A stretch of 64,000 bases of DNA from Lycocorax pyrrhopterus obiensis (lineage: Eukaryota; Chordata; Aves; Passeriformes; Paradisaeidae): contig JACSVZ010000016.1 of the NCBI GenBank assembly GCA_014706295.1, forward strand, positions 10,335,168 through 10,399,167, in the 5' to 3' direction. Made by a program: the position numbers and the translations under genes. The notes below the pieces were generated by a model that worked only from the letters and a program-made list of their open reading frames with translations, searched no databases and was not told the DNA's origin. This document shows, piece after piece, positions 52,601 to 61,600 of this stretch; the stretch's first letter is position 1, and every line of letters begins with the position of its first letter.

Positions 52601-54554
52601 ACAAGCAGCTGTCAACAACCAGCCTCAGGAGATAAAAGAGATGAACTCGAGAACGGTAGCTCTTGGTGCAGGGAAGTCTGACGTGCTTAAGCGCTGGGAA
52701 GGGAATCACTCTTCAGGAAGATGAAAGAGGTATGTTGCTCACATGAGTAAGATTAGTCCTTGGCCTTGCTACAGAAATAGGCAATTTTATCTGGGTTAAT
52801 AGGCCTATAGCAGAGGTGAAGAAATGACCAGATGGCAGAGTTCTGGAATGGAGTAGGATTGGTTTCCTCAGTTCCTTCACACGGTGATGAAAAGCTTAGC
52901 AATGATCATGCGGAGTTGGAAGATGGCTGTAGTCTTATGAGGAGGTAAATTTGTAACAATGAGAACAAGACCATAACCAAGGAAAGCAGCAGCTTGTCCA
53001 ATTCTTGATACCTTTAAGACTGTAATGTTGGAATATTTGTTTATCCTGGGGTTAAGATTGCATTCTACCCAATTTTTGTAGAACGTGAAATACAAGATGT
53101 CCTATCACATAACCTAAAAGTCTCTCTTGCCTTAAAATCTGCATCCCTCTCTCTTTCAGAATGTGACTTCCCACAAAATACTGAAGTTTGTATAATCTCT
53201 TTGCTATTCATTGTGCAAAAAAATGCATTAAAAATTACTAGCCATAATTAGTAACAAAAATTAAAAAGCTAAATCCTTTTCATTTCACCCTGAAATGCCA
53301 AGGGAAAAATTGGGAAGGACTATTTCTAGATCAGGCAATTCAGATCAAAGTGCAAAAGCATTATTAAGCTTTGGTCAGTAAATACTTATTGATATGAAAC
53401 ACTATTCAATCCAGTCTAAGGGATTACTTTAAAGCTTTCTGTTTCCTGCTAGTAAATAGAAGCAATTTCTCCTGCAAGTAATTATCACTCACTCAGGTGT
53501 GTTTGTCTGTCTCTCCCCCAAGCAGTTCCTCTTGTGTATTTAGGTAGTTACACGTCGTTTCACCATCTTCCTTTTAAGGCTGTGCGTTCTCCAAACTTTA
53601 TTTCCATCGGTTTTTTACGACTCATTTAAGCATTGCACTGGGAGCAACTAGACCATAACGAATTGTAATAATTGACAACATATGCTTTTTATCTATGACA
53701 GTCTCAAATGGTACAATTTCTATAATACTTCTGTCTGCCTGCTACCCTCAAAATGCAATTTACTTGCGATTGTTGAAAATTATGCTTAACCACATCTTGC
53801 ATCTCCGGTAGGCTCCTGCTATCTAGGCATCCATTTCCGTCTTGCAGGAAGTTTTGCGCTAATCGGTTGTTCATGACCGCTATAAATGCGCGTTTGGTGA
53901 AGCCAGCACAACAGAACTACAGTGATTTTTAGGGTTTTTCTTTCATCGTGAAACAACCTGATTTACTAGGTAGCGGACACGCGTCGAAGTGATTTAAGAA
54001 CAACATCCTGAAGGTATCATTAAGCACTAATTAACTTACCGACTCTCCTGAGATGCTATGGCATGAAAACCAGCTGTTAGAGCATATTTAGATGACAGTC
54101 TATTTTTTCTCTCTATTGCAAGAAAAGCCCCCTAATTCCTGCCTTAGGCGTAGGGGCAAACCCCGGCGGGTGACCGACCACCTCCTGGCAGGTGCAGCGC
54201 GTCGCCCGCCCTTCCGCAGCCGCACGCGAATTCCCGGAGCCCCTCCGCGCCCCGGCAGCGGCTCCGCTCCGCCGCTCCCCCGCGGGCACCGCAGAACCCC
54301 AGCGCGGCTCCTCCGTGCCCGCCCTGAGGCCGGGGACCCCTGCCCACCCCGCGGGCTCCCGCGTCGGGGACAGCCCGGGCGGGGCGCTCGGCACGCTGCG
54401 GGTCCCCGCGAGCGCCCGGCGCCGATACTCACCCGGAGGAACGCGCGGCTCCGCGGCCGCCCCCGAGCGGCGCGGCCCGGAGCGCGCAGGCGGCGGCGCG
54501 CGGGGAGGGGCGCGGGCCCTACCTGGGGGCGGCGGGCGGGGGGCGCCCGGCCAT
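930..54554 (-). CDS. SPHKAP: SPHKAP, spliced coding sequence (7 exons, 3' end beyond window)
   Basis: Join on the minus strand: 54523-54554, 35984-36086, 29653-29763, 9691-9750, 6676-6810, 4927-5182, 930-4665. Every junction is GT-AG and phases agree (exon lengths 32, 103, 111, 60, 135, 256, 3736), giving 1477 complete residues plus two bases of the next codon. The protein is recognised as SPHKAP from long near-identical stretches to the mammalian protein as I remember it, such as STDYWLQNQR, CFVNLD, ENEIVLLSGL, SCIIFEINKFLIGLE, KQPWFCAWKRG and LTVNVPIKANSLDGF. Family knowledge: it is a scaffold that anchors PKA type I regulatory subunits and binds sphingosine kinase 1, mainly in neurons and heart, and it has been linked to VAP proteins at ER-plasma-membrane junctions. 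The mammalian protein is about 1700 residues, so roughly 220 C-terminal residues should be encoded to the left. Not seen: the terminal exons, stop codon and poly(A) site. Confidence 0.95.
1838..1924 (-). other. SPHKAP: Putative PKA-RI anchoring segment 2 of SPHKAP
   Basis: Spliced residues 1147-1175, including LLLDYYAGKNANNILTSALQQ. It coincides with the second RI-binding region reported for mouse SPHKAP (about 1140-1175, from memory). The helical periodicity is weaker before the ANNILTSALQQVA part. Confidence 0.6.
2495..2578 (-). other. SPHKAP: Putative PKA-RI anchoring helix 1 of SPHKAP
   Basis: Spliced residues 929-956, core DFAEELAETVVSMATEIAA. Small and branched hydrophobic residues recur with a 3-4 residue period, giving one hydrophobic face, as in known AKAP helices. 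The position matches the first mapped RI-binding site of mouse SPHKAP (about 925-949, from memory). Confidence 0.75.
4145..4204 (-). other. SPHKAP: Amphipathic helix YATNLAESVLQ in SPHKAP
   Basis: Spliced residues 387-406. The pattern Y/F-A-x-x-L-A-x-x-V/I recurs at three other places in exon 7 (near 933, 1043 and 1350) and resembles PKA-binding helices of AKAPs. I recall this segment as almost unchanged in mammals. Direct kinase binding here is inferred from pattern only. Confidence 0.5.
4666..4926 (-). other. SPHKAP: SPHKAP intron 6 (261 bp)
   Basis: The shortest intron of the gene, with donor GTAAAA and acceptor TTTTTCTTAATAG. The last 70 or so bases happen to be open in the exon 7 frame, so a naive ORF starts upstream at 4735. 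Retaining the whole intron would insert stops. Confidence 0.92.
4927..5182 (-). CDS. SPHKAP: SPHKAP coding exon 6 (conserved N-terminal block with FFAT-like motif)
   Basis: 256 nt, entering in phase 0 after TTCCCCTCTAG and leaving in phase 1 at AAAGCTG/GTAAAA. It encodes residues 148-232, beginning CPWLADVCLVQCARG. The segment SCIIFEINKFLIGLELVQER is nearly invariant in the family. Residues 213-219, DFLTASE, preceded by SSIEE, form a FFAT-like motif of the kind bound by the MSP domain of VAP-A/B. Threonine at core position 4 is characteristic of the phospho-regulated subclass. An acidic tail (EHLEDDNEADEY) follows. An alternative acceptor GGCAG 16 bases inside would break the frame with exon 5. 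Confidence 0.97.
4967..4987 (-). other. SPHKAP: FFAT-like VAP-binding motif (DFLTASE) in SPHKAP
   Basis: Spliced residues 213-219, with the acidic/serine flank SSIEE before it. FFAT consensus is E-F-F-D-A-x-E; here F2, A5 and E7 are kept, D replaces E1, L replaces F3 and T replaces D4. Threonine or serine at position 4 is the hallmark of phospho-FFAT motifs. VAP binding by SPHKAP is reported in mammals; that this exact motif carries it in this species is inferred. Confidence 0.7.
5183..6675 (-). other. SPHKAP: SPHKAP intron 5 (1.5 kb)
   Basis: Donor GTAGGA, acceptor TTCCCCTCTAG. Unique AT-rich sequence. Small open frames such as 5960-6163 have no features of a gene. Confidence 0.92.
6676..6810 (-). 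CDS. SPHKAP: SPHKAP coding exon 5
   Basis: 135 nt, phase 0 at both ends, encoding residues 103-147, from KLISVSPNLPKL to NLQADYEVPQ. The acceptor is TTTCATACTACAG and the donor is CCCCAG/GTAGGA. The strings SPNLPKLISSMNVQ and KENEIVLLSGL are strongly conserved in vertebrate SPHKAP. An open frame runs on into the intron past the donor (VGVKLRSHH and so on), but that sequence has no counterpart in the protein and is intronic. Together with exons 4 and 6 it forms the conserved N-terminal region; I know of no named domain here. Confidence 0.96.
6811..9690 (-). other. SPHKAP: SPHKAP intron 4 (2.9 kb)
   Basis: Donor GTAACT, acceptor TTTCATACTACAG. It contains a 17-base T run at 7993-8009; apart from that I see only unique non-coding sequence. 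Confidence 0.92.
7993..8009. repeat. Homopolymer T17
   Basis: Seventeen T in a row in SPHKAP intron 4. No element body is recognised beside it, so I do not call it a retroposon tail. Confidence 0.85.
9691..9750 (-). CDS. SPHKAP: SPHKAP coding exon 4
   Basis: A 60-nt micro-exon, phase 0 at both ends, encoding residues 83-102: VCFVNLDANRDDCSDEQVKQ. The acceptor is CTCATTACAG and the donor is AAACAG/GTAACT. The VCFVNLD start is recognisable from the mammalian protein, followed by an acidic stretch. Because it is a multiple of three, skipping it would keep the frame and remove exactly 20 residues. It is too short for ordinary ORF thresholds and was found by matching the expected protein between exons 3 and 5. 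Confidence 0.95.
15804..15861. repeat. TA/TG dinucleotide microsatellite
   Basis: Nearly 60 bases of alternating pyrimidine-purine: GATATA units, TGTGTGTG, then two TA tracts separated by CATATACA. Lies in SPHKAP intron 3 and is likely length-polymorphic. Confidence 0.9.
16851..16887. repeat. Triple alternating 9-mer (TGATACCAT)
   Basis: TGATACCAT at 16851-16859, its reverse complement at 16865-16873 and a direct copy at 16879-16887, each separated by five bases. The middle copy can pair with either neighbour. Confidence 0.85.
29653..29763 (-). CDS. SPHKAP: SPHKAP coding exon 3
   Basis: 111 nt, phase 0 at both ends. The acceptor is CTGTTTTAACAG at 29764 onward and the donor is GCCTCA/GTAAGT, a consensus donor. 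It encodes residues 46-82, starting ILCSNSLLESTDYWLQNQR and ending EDKSESNCAS. The STDYWLQNQR core is highly conserved in vertebrate SPHKAP. A second possible acceptor lies 11 bases inside (CTCTGCAG) but would break the frame, so the outer one is preferred. The exon stands alone between introns of 6.2 kb and 19.9 kb. Confidence 0.95.
30740..30772. repeat. Perfect inverted repeat (14-bp arms, 5-bp loop)
   Basis: Arms TTTTAAATATCATT and its exact complement flank the loop TTAAT. AT-rich, in SPHKAP intron 2. Confidence 0.85.
34471..34484. repeat. CA microsatellite (7 units)
   Basis: Seven uninterrupted CA units followed by AAAAGG, in SPHKAP intron 2. Confidence 0.85.
35937..35949. repeat. Short TA repeat next to exon 2
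   Basis: About 13 alternating T/A bases starting some 35 bases inside intron 2 from the exon 2 donor. Confidence 0.8.
35984..36086 (-). CDS. SPHKAP: SPHKAP coding exon 2
   Basis: 103 nt, entering in phase 2 after the acceptor TTGTTCTTCAG and leaving in phase 0 at AAGAAG/GTAACT. It encodes residues 12-45: NFESPLMHEVPEHQG, then a serine/threonine-rich stretch ending SSVTACKK. The ACKK end matches the homologous position in mammals, where the next residues are VLRSNSLLE. The segment is predicted disordered from composition and has no domain I recognise. A run of about 13 alternating T and A bases sits some 35 bases into the following intron. Placement rests on exact phase and splice-site agreement with exons 1 and 3; this is among the less conserved parts of the protein. 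Confidence 0.88.
36087..54522 (-). other. SPHKAP: SPHKAP intron 1 (18.4 kb)
   Basis: Donor GTAGGG within the CpG island, acceptor TTGTTCTTCAG. It holds a G-rich tract at 44435-44463. Two exon-like stretches were examined (minus strand near 41020-41077 and 54039-54072) and neither fits the phase of exon 2. No nested gene was recognised. Confidence 0.85.
44421..44463 (+). repeat. Pyrimidine run followed by G-rich tract
   Basis: A CTTTTC-type pyrimidine run is followed at once by ten G, then GG, six G and GGG groups separated by one to three bases. It satisfies the usual G-quadruplex pattern on the plus strand. In the SPHKAP transcript the complementary C-rich strand would be present. Confidence 0.8.
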
Positions 54555-55040
54555 GGCGGCGGCGAAGGCGACGGGACCCTCCGCTCCGGCCGTGTCGGGG
54601 CAGCGACGGCGCGTCCCCGGCGCTGCGGCGCCTCCCGGCCCTGCCCTCCGCCTCACTCCTCCCCCGCCCGCCCCGCCGCCTCCCCCGGCCCTCCCTCGCG
54701 GCCCGGCCCCGCGTGGCCCTGCGCTCCCCGGGGAGGTGCGGGCTGCGGCCGGGCCGGGCGCGGCACCTCGGGCACGGGTAGCCCCGGCGAGCGCCGTCCC
54801 CCCGCAGGGCAGCGCCGTGCCCAGGACTCCTCGCACCTGCGAACCGCTGCCTGGCAGCCGGTGCCCGGCCGGGACATGCGGGAGGCGGCGGCCGGTCGGG
54901 AGCTGGTGGCTGGAGCGAGGTAGCGGCTGCAGGAGTTCAGGACGGCTGCAGAACTTGCTGGCGTTGTGCTCTGGCTGCAGTGTGGGAACAGGGACGCGAC
55001 GGCGAGGTGCTGGGTGACTCCAGCGAGAAGCGGGCGATGC
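54150..55040 (-). promoter_or_regulatory. SPHKAP: CpG island spanning the SPHKAP promoter and exon 1
   Basis: About 0.9 kb of very GC-rich, CpG-dense DNA in otherwise AT-rich sequence. It contains the start codon at 54554 and exon 1's splice donor at 54522. A run of overlapping GC boxes, read as GGCGGGGCGGGCGGGGG on the minus strand, lies at 54661-54677, about 110 bases upstream of the ATG, and would suit Sp/KLF factors. I see no convincing TATA box. CpG-island promoters are usual for neuronal scaffold genes; direction and start site are inferred from the gene model. The long open frames on both strands here result from the base composition. Confidence 0.85.
54523..54554 (-). CDS. SPHKAP: SPHKAP coding exon 1 (start codon)
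   Basis: The exon codes for MAGRPPPAAP plus AG of a split serine codon, and ends in CCCCCAG followed by GTAGGG (donor at 54522). The start ATG lies in an ideal Kozak context (GCCGCCGCCATGG) inside the CpG island. Its phase 2 end fits exon 2 exactly, giving ...AAPSNFESP; the mammalian protein as I remember it has a short N-terminus ending VPSNLES at the same place. The first ten residues, rich in proline and alanine, do not resemble the mammalian MDGNSLLSV sequence. The reading frame stays open for 198 codons upstream, so a longer N-terminus is not ruled out by sequence alone; the Kozak match and homologous length favour this start. The transcription start and 5' UTR are not determined. Confidence 0.8.
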
Positions 55041-56370
55041 TTGCTCAGTCCTCTTTACGAATGTCATGATGTTCTTGGAGCCCCAGCCCCGTAAACCATG
55101 TGATTTAAATGACGGGGATTTCTTTCTGGCTGAGATGGTGACACTCAAGCATTTAGAGAAAAAGCCTAGCGTTAACTACAACTTATGTCCTGTTTTGAGC
55201 TCATTCAGACTATTTTATTTGGTTGCTTTCAGCAAACTTTACCGGGTTGGTTTGTTTGCTTTTTCTTTTCAAGAAAATACCTAGTGTGTTGAGGCTCAGC
55301 TCTATCGTGTTTGCATAACCATGTCAGAGAATCTGCAGCGCAGATGATTAGAATTGGTCTCTAGTCATGAAAGGAGGGATTAAAAGCACTTGAATCACAA
55401 GTGATGCACGGTGCAAACATTGTTTTGAACCCAGAGCCTCCTGGGTTCAGCAGGAATTCTTTTGGCTCGGGTGTGACATTTGGAAGGCTGGAGACAGCTG
55501 TCATCGCCTTGTAGTTGCTGGCAAGATTCCACTTCTGCTGAGATTTGTTTCCAATAAGTTTAGGATCAAGGTCAAAGCCCAAGATCTGCTCTGTCCAGTT
55601 AGTTGATGAGTATTATGAGTATTATGTTAGTTACATAGCAAACACTGCTCAACAGGAATTCAGCAGTAAAACCACGGCAAGAACTTAAGCAAATCTACAA
55701 ATGCTGCTGAAACCTTGACTCACGCGTGGTGAGCCCTGCTCTTTAGTCAGTGCTCTGTTCAGAGATTTGTTGGGTGAATTCAAAAACAAAGAGGAAGGTG
55801 ACAAGGGCAGTAAATCCATGTTTGGACAACCTTTTTTTTTTTTTCTGCAATAAAGATTCAGTGTTTCTCTTGTCTAAATACCTCATTCCTTTGCCTTTTC
55901 TCCACCTTGCTATTCACTTTAGTTGGCACAGCATTATGAAATTGTGAAGTTTGGTGAGTTTTGAAAGGGCCTGGGACATGTGGAGAGAATTATTTTATAT
56001 ATTAAATCAGGTTTTGTTTGTTCCAATTTACAGTGCAGAAATTTCTTAACCAACTTTGGCCAGAGGCACGGTATCATTTAACTGCTGAAACAATGCTTTT
56101 CGTTGCTAAGAAAGGCTACCTGAAGGGTTTGTTCTTGGTGACTTTCACATAACCAAGAGGAGGAAGTTTCATCTCAATTTTTAAATATCTTTTAAAATTT
56201 TGTGCTAAGGATATGGATTACACCTTCTGTCAACATGTGAAATGACACAGGAGACAGCAAGGCTAATAGCTGCGTCATGGTGGCTAAAGTTAAAGGTGAA
56301 TCAAAGCAAAGGGAAGTATTGGGTTTTAAATGTGAAGTGAAGAAGCTGAGGAAATAGACAAAACAGCCTA

Positions 56371-56435
56371 GCAGGGAAGTTGGACTAGATGATCTCCAGA
56401 GGTGTCTTTCACCCCCAGCTTTTCTGTGATACTGC
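56371..56435 (+). mobile_element. CR1 LINE 3'-end fragment
   Basis: Contains the diagnostic CR1 tail GTTGGACTAGATGATCTCCA followed by a degraded TTTC...TCTGTGAT end. It is only about 65 bases, a heavily 5'-truncated relic. CR1 is the dominant LINE of birds and other sauropsids and supports the organism assignment. Confidence 0.85.
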
Positions 56436-57586
56436 CTAGGTGTCTCTTAGGCTGAATTTAGGCTACTGATTAAAGCCAGTCAAGGCTTATTTGCTTTGTA
56501 GATATGGTTTTCGCATTCCTGTATCTGGGTTTGCAGAACAGCTTCTTCAGTGTTGTTGAAATGTTTTGCTTCTGTTGTGAAGGAGAAAGACAGACAGACC
56601 TTCAGTTAGGGACTGAGAAAGGAAATTACCATTTTCTCTCAGTGATGTTGTCACTCCAGAAGTTCATAACAGGTTTTCTACTCTCTGATTTCAGATTTTT
56701 TGCTCTTGTGATTTGTCAAAAGAGAAGAGCTCTGAGACAGAAGGAGAGGAGAGGTTTTTCCCGGGGTGGGAATATATGTTTCTCAGTCTCACCTTTGTGT
56801 TTGATCTATGTTCCCTGATGTGATAAGGCTCTGAACCCTCGTTTTTCCACAAACTTGTTGTACAGACATGTCCTCTTCTATTGCTTTTCCTCACTATTTC
56901 AGAGCTCTTCTTTGAGCCAGCCATTGCAACTTGACTTTGCAATCTACCAGAATTGTCCTTTTCTCAGGTAGCCAGCTCTCCTCTTCACTGACAGCCCGTA
57001 GTCTTTATTTTTGAGGGATTTAGCCAAGTACTACTTTGTGCCTTTGTTCTTTTTCCTTGACAATGTTGGCACATAGCCTAAAAAAACGATTCTTTTTCCT
57101 GGAATCCAACTTGACAGAAGAGAACTGATTACTGTCACACATTGACTTGTTTCAAAGCTGTCACCAGGAGTGTATTTTTCTCTCAGCTTTTAGATGTGAA
57201 TTGGCAACAGGAAGAGAATACTGTGGCATTTTAGTTAGCTGTCTTTTATGTGTCAGCCTAGGACACTCATCCCGTACTGGATGACAGAAAGTTATGGCCA
57301 GAGAATGCAATATTCGTATGTTTTAAGGGTACAGACTATTCTACTTGTTAAGGTTTTGCTGATTTCAGCTTTTATAAAAACCCAAAGGGCTACTTAAAAA
57401 TAATTAGTCAGCCCTTCTGTTGGGAAGATAAGCAGAATAAACTGCTGCAGAGCTGTTAGTTTGAACTGACAGAAACGGAAACAATAGCACCAAACTGAGC
57501 TGACTGTCTCCTAAGAAAATATGTCAGTCATTCTTGAAAATCAGAGGGAGCCAAACTTATACTTTGATTAGACTTCAGCTATTCTT

Positions 57587-57711
57587 CGAGATACTCAAAA
57601 CCCCACCTGGACACGGTCCTGCACAACCTGCTCTAGCTGACCCTGCTGAGCTGTGGGGTTGGACTAAGTGCTCTCAAGAGATCCCTTTCAACCTGGAAGA
57701 TTCTGTGCTTC
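57587..57711 (+). mobile_element. CR1 LINE 3'-end fragment
   Basis: About 125 bases matching the CR1 3' end in order: ACCTGGACACGGTCCTG, CAACCTGCTCTAGCTGACCC, GGGGTTGGACTA, then ATCCCTTTCAACCT and ATTCTGTG. Substitutions in the GATGATCTCC part show it is old. The reverse-transcriptase part is absent, as usual for 5'-truncated copies. Confidence 0.93.
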
Positions 57712-58675
57712 AGTAGATTTGAAGTTTTGTTCACTTGCAGTGAAAAAATTTGCCCAAAAACTGTGCTTATGCGTGACTTGGTTTGTCTCAGGAACTCTAC
57801 AACTCCGTACTGACCCTGTAACTGGCTAGTATTTTCAGGAATAGATCTATGTTGCAGGGGAGTGGAAGAAACAGCATTTTGCTTTCCACTTCTCTTTGCT
57901 TGTCCTTTTAGCTGCTTTGTACAAAACTCTCCTAATTAAAAGTACAGAGGTGGGAAGCTTAGCATGTTGCAAAAGCAGGATCAAAAACCTCTCAGCATGT
58001 TGGCATTTTCTGGACACAGGCACGATATTTCCAAAATAAATATGATGTTGTCAAATCCTGAGTACAGGTATTATTACATAATAAAAAAAATTGATCCAGT
58101 TGGGACAATCAGGTCCTAATCCCAATAGGGTCCTTTGGACACTAGTGTTAATCAACCATTATTTTTGGATGAGCCTCTATTTATCCTCCTTACCCATGTT
58201 TGCTGTGCTGTTAGTGTGTGCACACACGCACTGCTGTTTTGATGGATATTCTGTTAGTCCCTTGCAACTAAACTATATCCCTTTTCCAATGACTGTAAAA
58301 GGGCTGCTTCGTGGTTGTTGTGTAGTTACTGAAAAGTTTTTTTAATATAAGTCATCTAACATGGTTTATATTTGTCTACTAGATGTTTGTTTTCTGGAAT
58401 GGATACTACAATTGGCTGTATTACCGTGTGTTTGATTATCGTGCATAAGCAATGACCTCGTGCTGTCAGGTTATTGATGAGGTTGCATAATTCTCTTTGT
58501 GTTGTTGCTCAACAGATTGGTTGAGCACTGATGCTGTAGGAGGACACATCTTTTACGCAAAATACCAGGTGTATTTTGCTTATAGAGTTGCATTGGTTAA
58601 ATTGTTTGCATTGAAGATTAGGTTGTTACTTTTTACATGCTAATATGTTTTAGACAAAGTTTGTTCTCCAATACC

Positions 58676-58698
58676 TTGTTTGTTTGTTTTGTTTGTTG
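58676..58698. repeat. TTTG simple repeat
   Basis: Five or so units of TTTG, one lengthened to TTTTG, in the upstream intergenic region. Confidence 0.8.
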
Positions 58699-61600
58699 CT
58701 TTGATTTGATACAGGTTTGAGGGTTTTTACAGTTACAAAGTTTTGTTCTGTCAATCAAAGTACTTTTCCCTTTGAGATGGGTACTTGGGCTGTGACTAAA
58801 GCACTCTCAGTTAACAAACCAGAATTGAAGAAGTGTCATATTGTGTTGCAACAAGTAAGTAGCATGACTTACTTTAATTTATATCAGAACAGATCTGGCT
58901 GACAAGATTCTTACTGACAATGGCCAGGAGCTTTAGAGAAAGATGTTCTGGCCAAGATAGTTGTTGAATGTATACAAGAGAATAAAGAGTTGTTTGTTGC
59001 TTCACTCCAGACTGCATGACACGGCTCCTTGTTTAATAAATGCGGCTCGTTGCCATAGGGCATGGGTGCGAGATGATTTATTTTTCATCTATGTACGTAT
59101 CTGCAACTACAAAGAGAATTTTTTCTAACATAACCTCATTTTTTTGAGTTAATAGGCAAGTTTAAATATTAAACCTACTCAGTCTGTCTGCCTCTCTCTA
59201 GCTCCCAAACCTTCACTCTTTTTTCAGCCTATCTGCATCCCTGCATAAAATGAGGGAAGAGAAAGGGCAAGGAGCTTGCATTTAAATTCTGGAAGATAAA
59301 TCAAGAATAAGAAGTTGACCCCAGATTTTTGAAATTCTGAATAGTTTGTTGTCCCTCTCATTCCAGTAAACTGGAGAGCTCCTATAATTGAATGTTCCAG
59401 CTGATCTCAACTGTATTATTCCACAGGGAAAGGAGCTGGTGCTGCAATAAGCTCAGACTGAGCCATACAGTTCCTCTTAGGTCAAAAGTAATGCACTCAT
59501 TTTATTCAGAACTGGGCTAGAAGCTGATAATAATAACCAGCTGGTAGGCAATGAGCCATCATGTGTAGCATTAACTGAAATCTTTTAGGCATCTGAAGGT
59601 GATGATGCATGTAGAGTAGACAGAAGGTGATACATTCCCAAACACACTCTGAGTTCATCTATGCTGCCCTGGGTTTTTTGATAAAGATGAAAAAAATGCT
59701 TTTGGCTTCTGCCTGTTCTCTGAGCATCCAAAGCTAATGTCCCATGAGCTGTGAGAATAAATTGTACAACTGCTGTGTCTTTGCTCTTGCCCCTTCCTGC
59801 AAGTCCAGAAGTTGTTCAGAATGCTGCTACTTACTTTAAAAGGCTGTGGTAATCAGGGTCAGCTCTGTTTTCAGAATACATGTAGGTTTTTAAATTATTC
59901 TGAATAATTAATGAAAATGGGATCTGGAATTCTGAGTCTTCCTGAAAGTCACTGGAATTTTTCATTGCTAAACTATTTTTGGAATTCTAGCTGCCATCCT
60001 CCAATGTAGTGTTTCCCTCAGGCTTCATATTTTTGGCTGTTCTCCTGGGTGAAATTTTCAAGTGCTGGGAGCAGTTAGTTTTTAAATAGGAATTATATCT
60101 TGTATGTCCCTAGAAAAAGAGGTCAAGTCAAAAGACTTACTAAACAGGTCTCATAGTAGCTATCAATAACAACTTTCCATTTTTCCTTCATGTCAATAGG
60201 CACGTAGAAACCAAGAAAATACAAAAGAGGTCAAAAAGAGGCTGAAAAAGAAAATTCAAATACCAATGTAACTGATAATGCAGAATGTTTGGTTTGGTAG
60301 GGTTCTCTGTAGCTGTAGTGTTCTGTGCCTTGTGAGATTGCTATTGAAACATTAAATTGCATAGGTGATATGAACATACAATTAAAATGTGGAGAAAAAA
60401 AAAAGCTTTACTTTTTTGGTGGATTTTTCATCCAAGAGTGTACCAAATGCTGTGTGCTAATTTTCGGTGTGGATTATATATTCATGAGATGCAATGTGAG
60501 AAATTGCTCATGCAATATATTTGAATAAATGACAGGGTATGCTGACAATAAAATGCAGGTGTATGAAAAGAGCAGGACAGTTACTACCAGTAAAAAAAAT
60601 CTTCAGTCCTTCAATCTCATTTTAGATGTCTCTGGCTAACTTGCAAGAGAATAACAAAAAGCTAGCAACCTTTTTCCAAACCAGAAGGACTTGAATAAAT
60701 ATGAAAAGCCTGACCTTTTATGTTTTTCATACTTTAGGCTGCTAAATTACCATGTACAGTTGTTTAAATAGCTGCAGGAGGGGAGGTGGTAAACAGATGC
60801 CTACAGTCATGTGCAAAATCTTCTGGAGTTAAAAGTTTCAAAATTACCGTGAAATCAGTTTTCATCACCATAGTAGCTAATGGTATTTCTAGAATCATAA
60901 ATACCAGTTGTTAAACTGAAATGTGTATTTCCACTGAAACAGGTACACAGGCATGAAAGCCCCTCTGCACAGCCCTTTTATCATAGTTCAGACCTACTCT
61001 GCATTCTGAGGAAATTTAAGTAACGTGACCCTGCACCCGTAATTCTCTGTATTTTCTCAGCAAGCTTGTAAAAATTACAGGATAACTTTTTGAGATATCC
61101 ATGAGAACCAGAATTGTATCAGAGCCTAAATTTGTAAGGGCTGAAACACTTTTGAATGAAATTTTGTTTGTAGGGGAACCTAGGGATAAGACAGATCTAT
61201 AACTAGAAATAAGGCACACTTTGGGAAGGTTTCAAGTAGGCAAAGGCAATTTCTTTTATAGTTCTGTACAGAAAGAGCTTATCTAGATTTGGGGAGAAGA
61301 CAGGAGTGTGTAGAGCTTGATGACATTATGAAATAATTTTCTGATTTATGAGAAAAAATTAAAATTAAGATTTTATAACTACATGTGAAGGCAGGCATTT
61401 CATTCCACAGATCTCTGCTTTTGATGATACGCTTTTTGACTTCTGTCAGTGAATTTGCACTTCAGTGTTTAAGTTATTTACATTTTGATATAGGAAACAG
61501 TAATAAAAATGAAGCAAGCCACATGTACTTCTGCTATGTGTCTGACTTTTAATTCCTAAAATCCCAATTATCTGGAGTCAGAGAGATGCCTCATTTAAAA

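Noticed and set aside
54039..54072. 34-nt minus-strand mini-exon candidate flanked by CTCTAACAG and a consensus GTAAGT donor, close to exon 1
   Set aside because: Inserting it between exons 1 and 2 shifts the frame to an immediate stop. At most it is a cryptic or untranslated exon, which only RNA data could show.
54192..54923. A 243-codon plus-strand frame and other long frames on both strands in the CpG island, including a plus-strand ATG at 54553 overlapping the SPHKAP start
   Set aside because: Very GC-rich DNA has few stops. The proteins are almost only A, P, G and R with no domain, and the paired ATGs arise because CCATGG is its own reverse complement.
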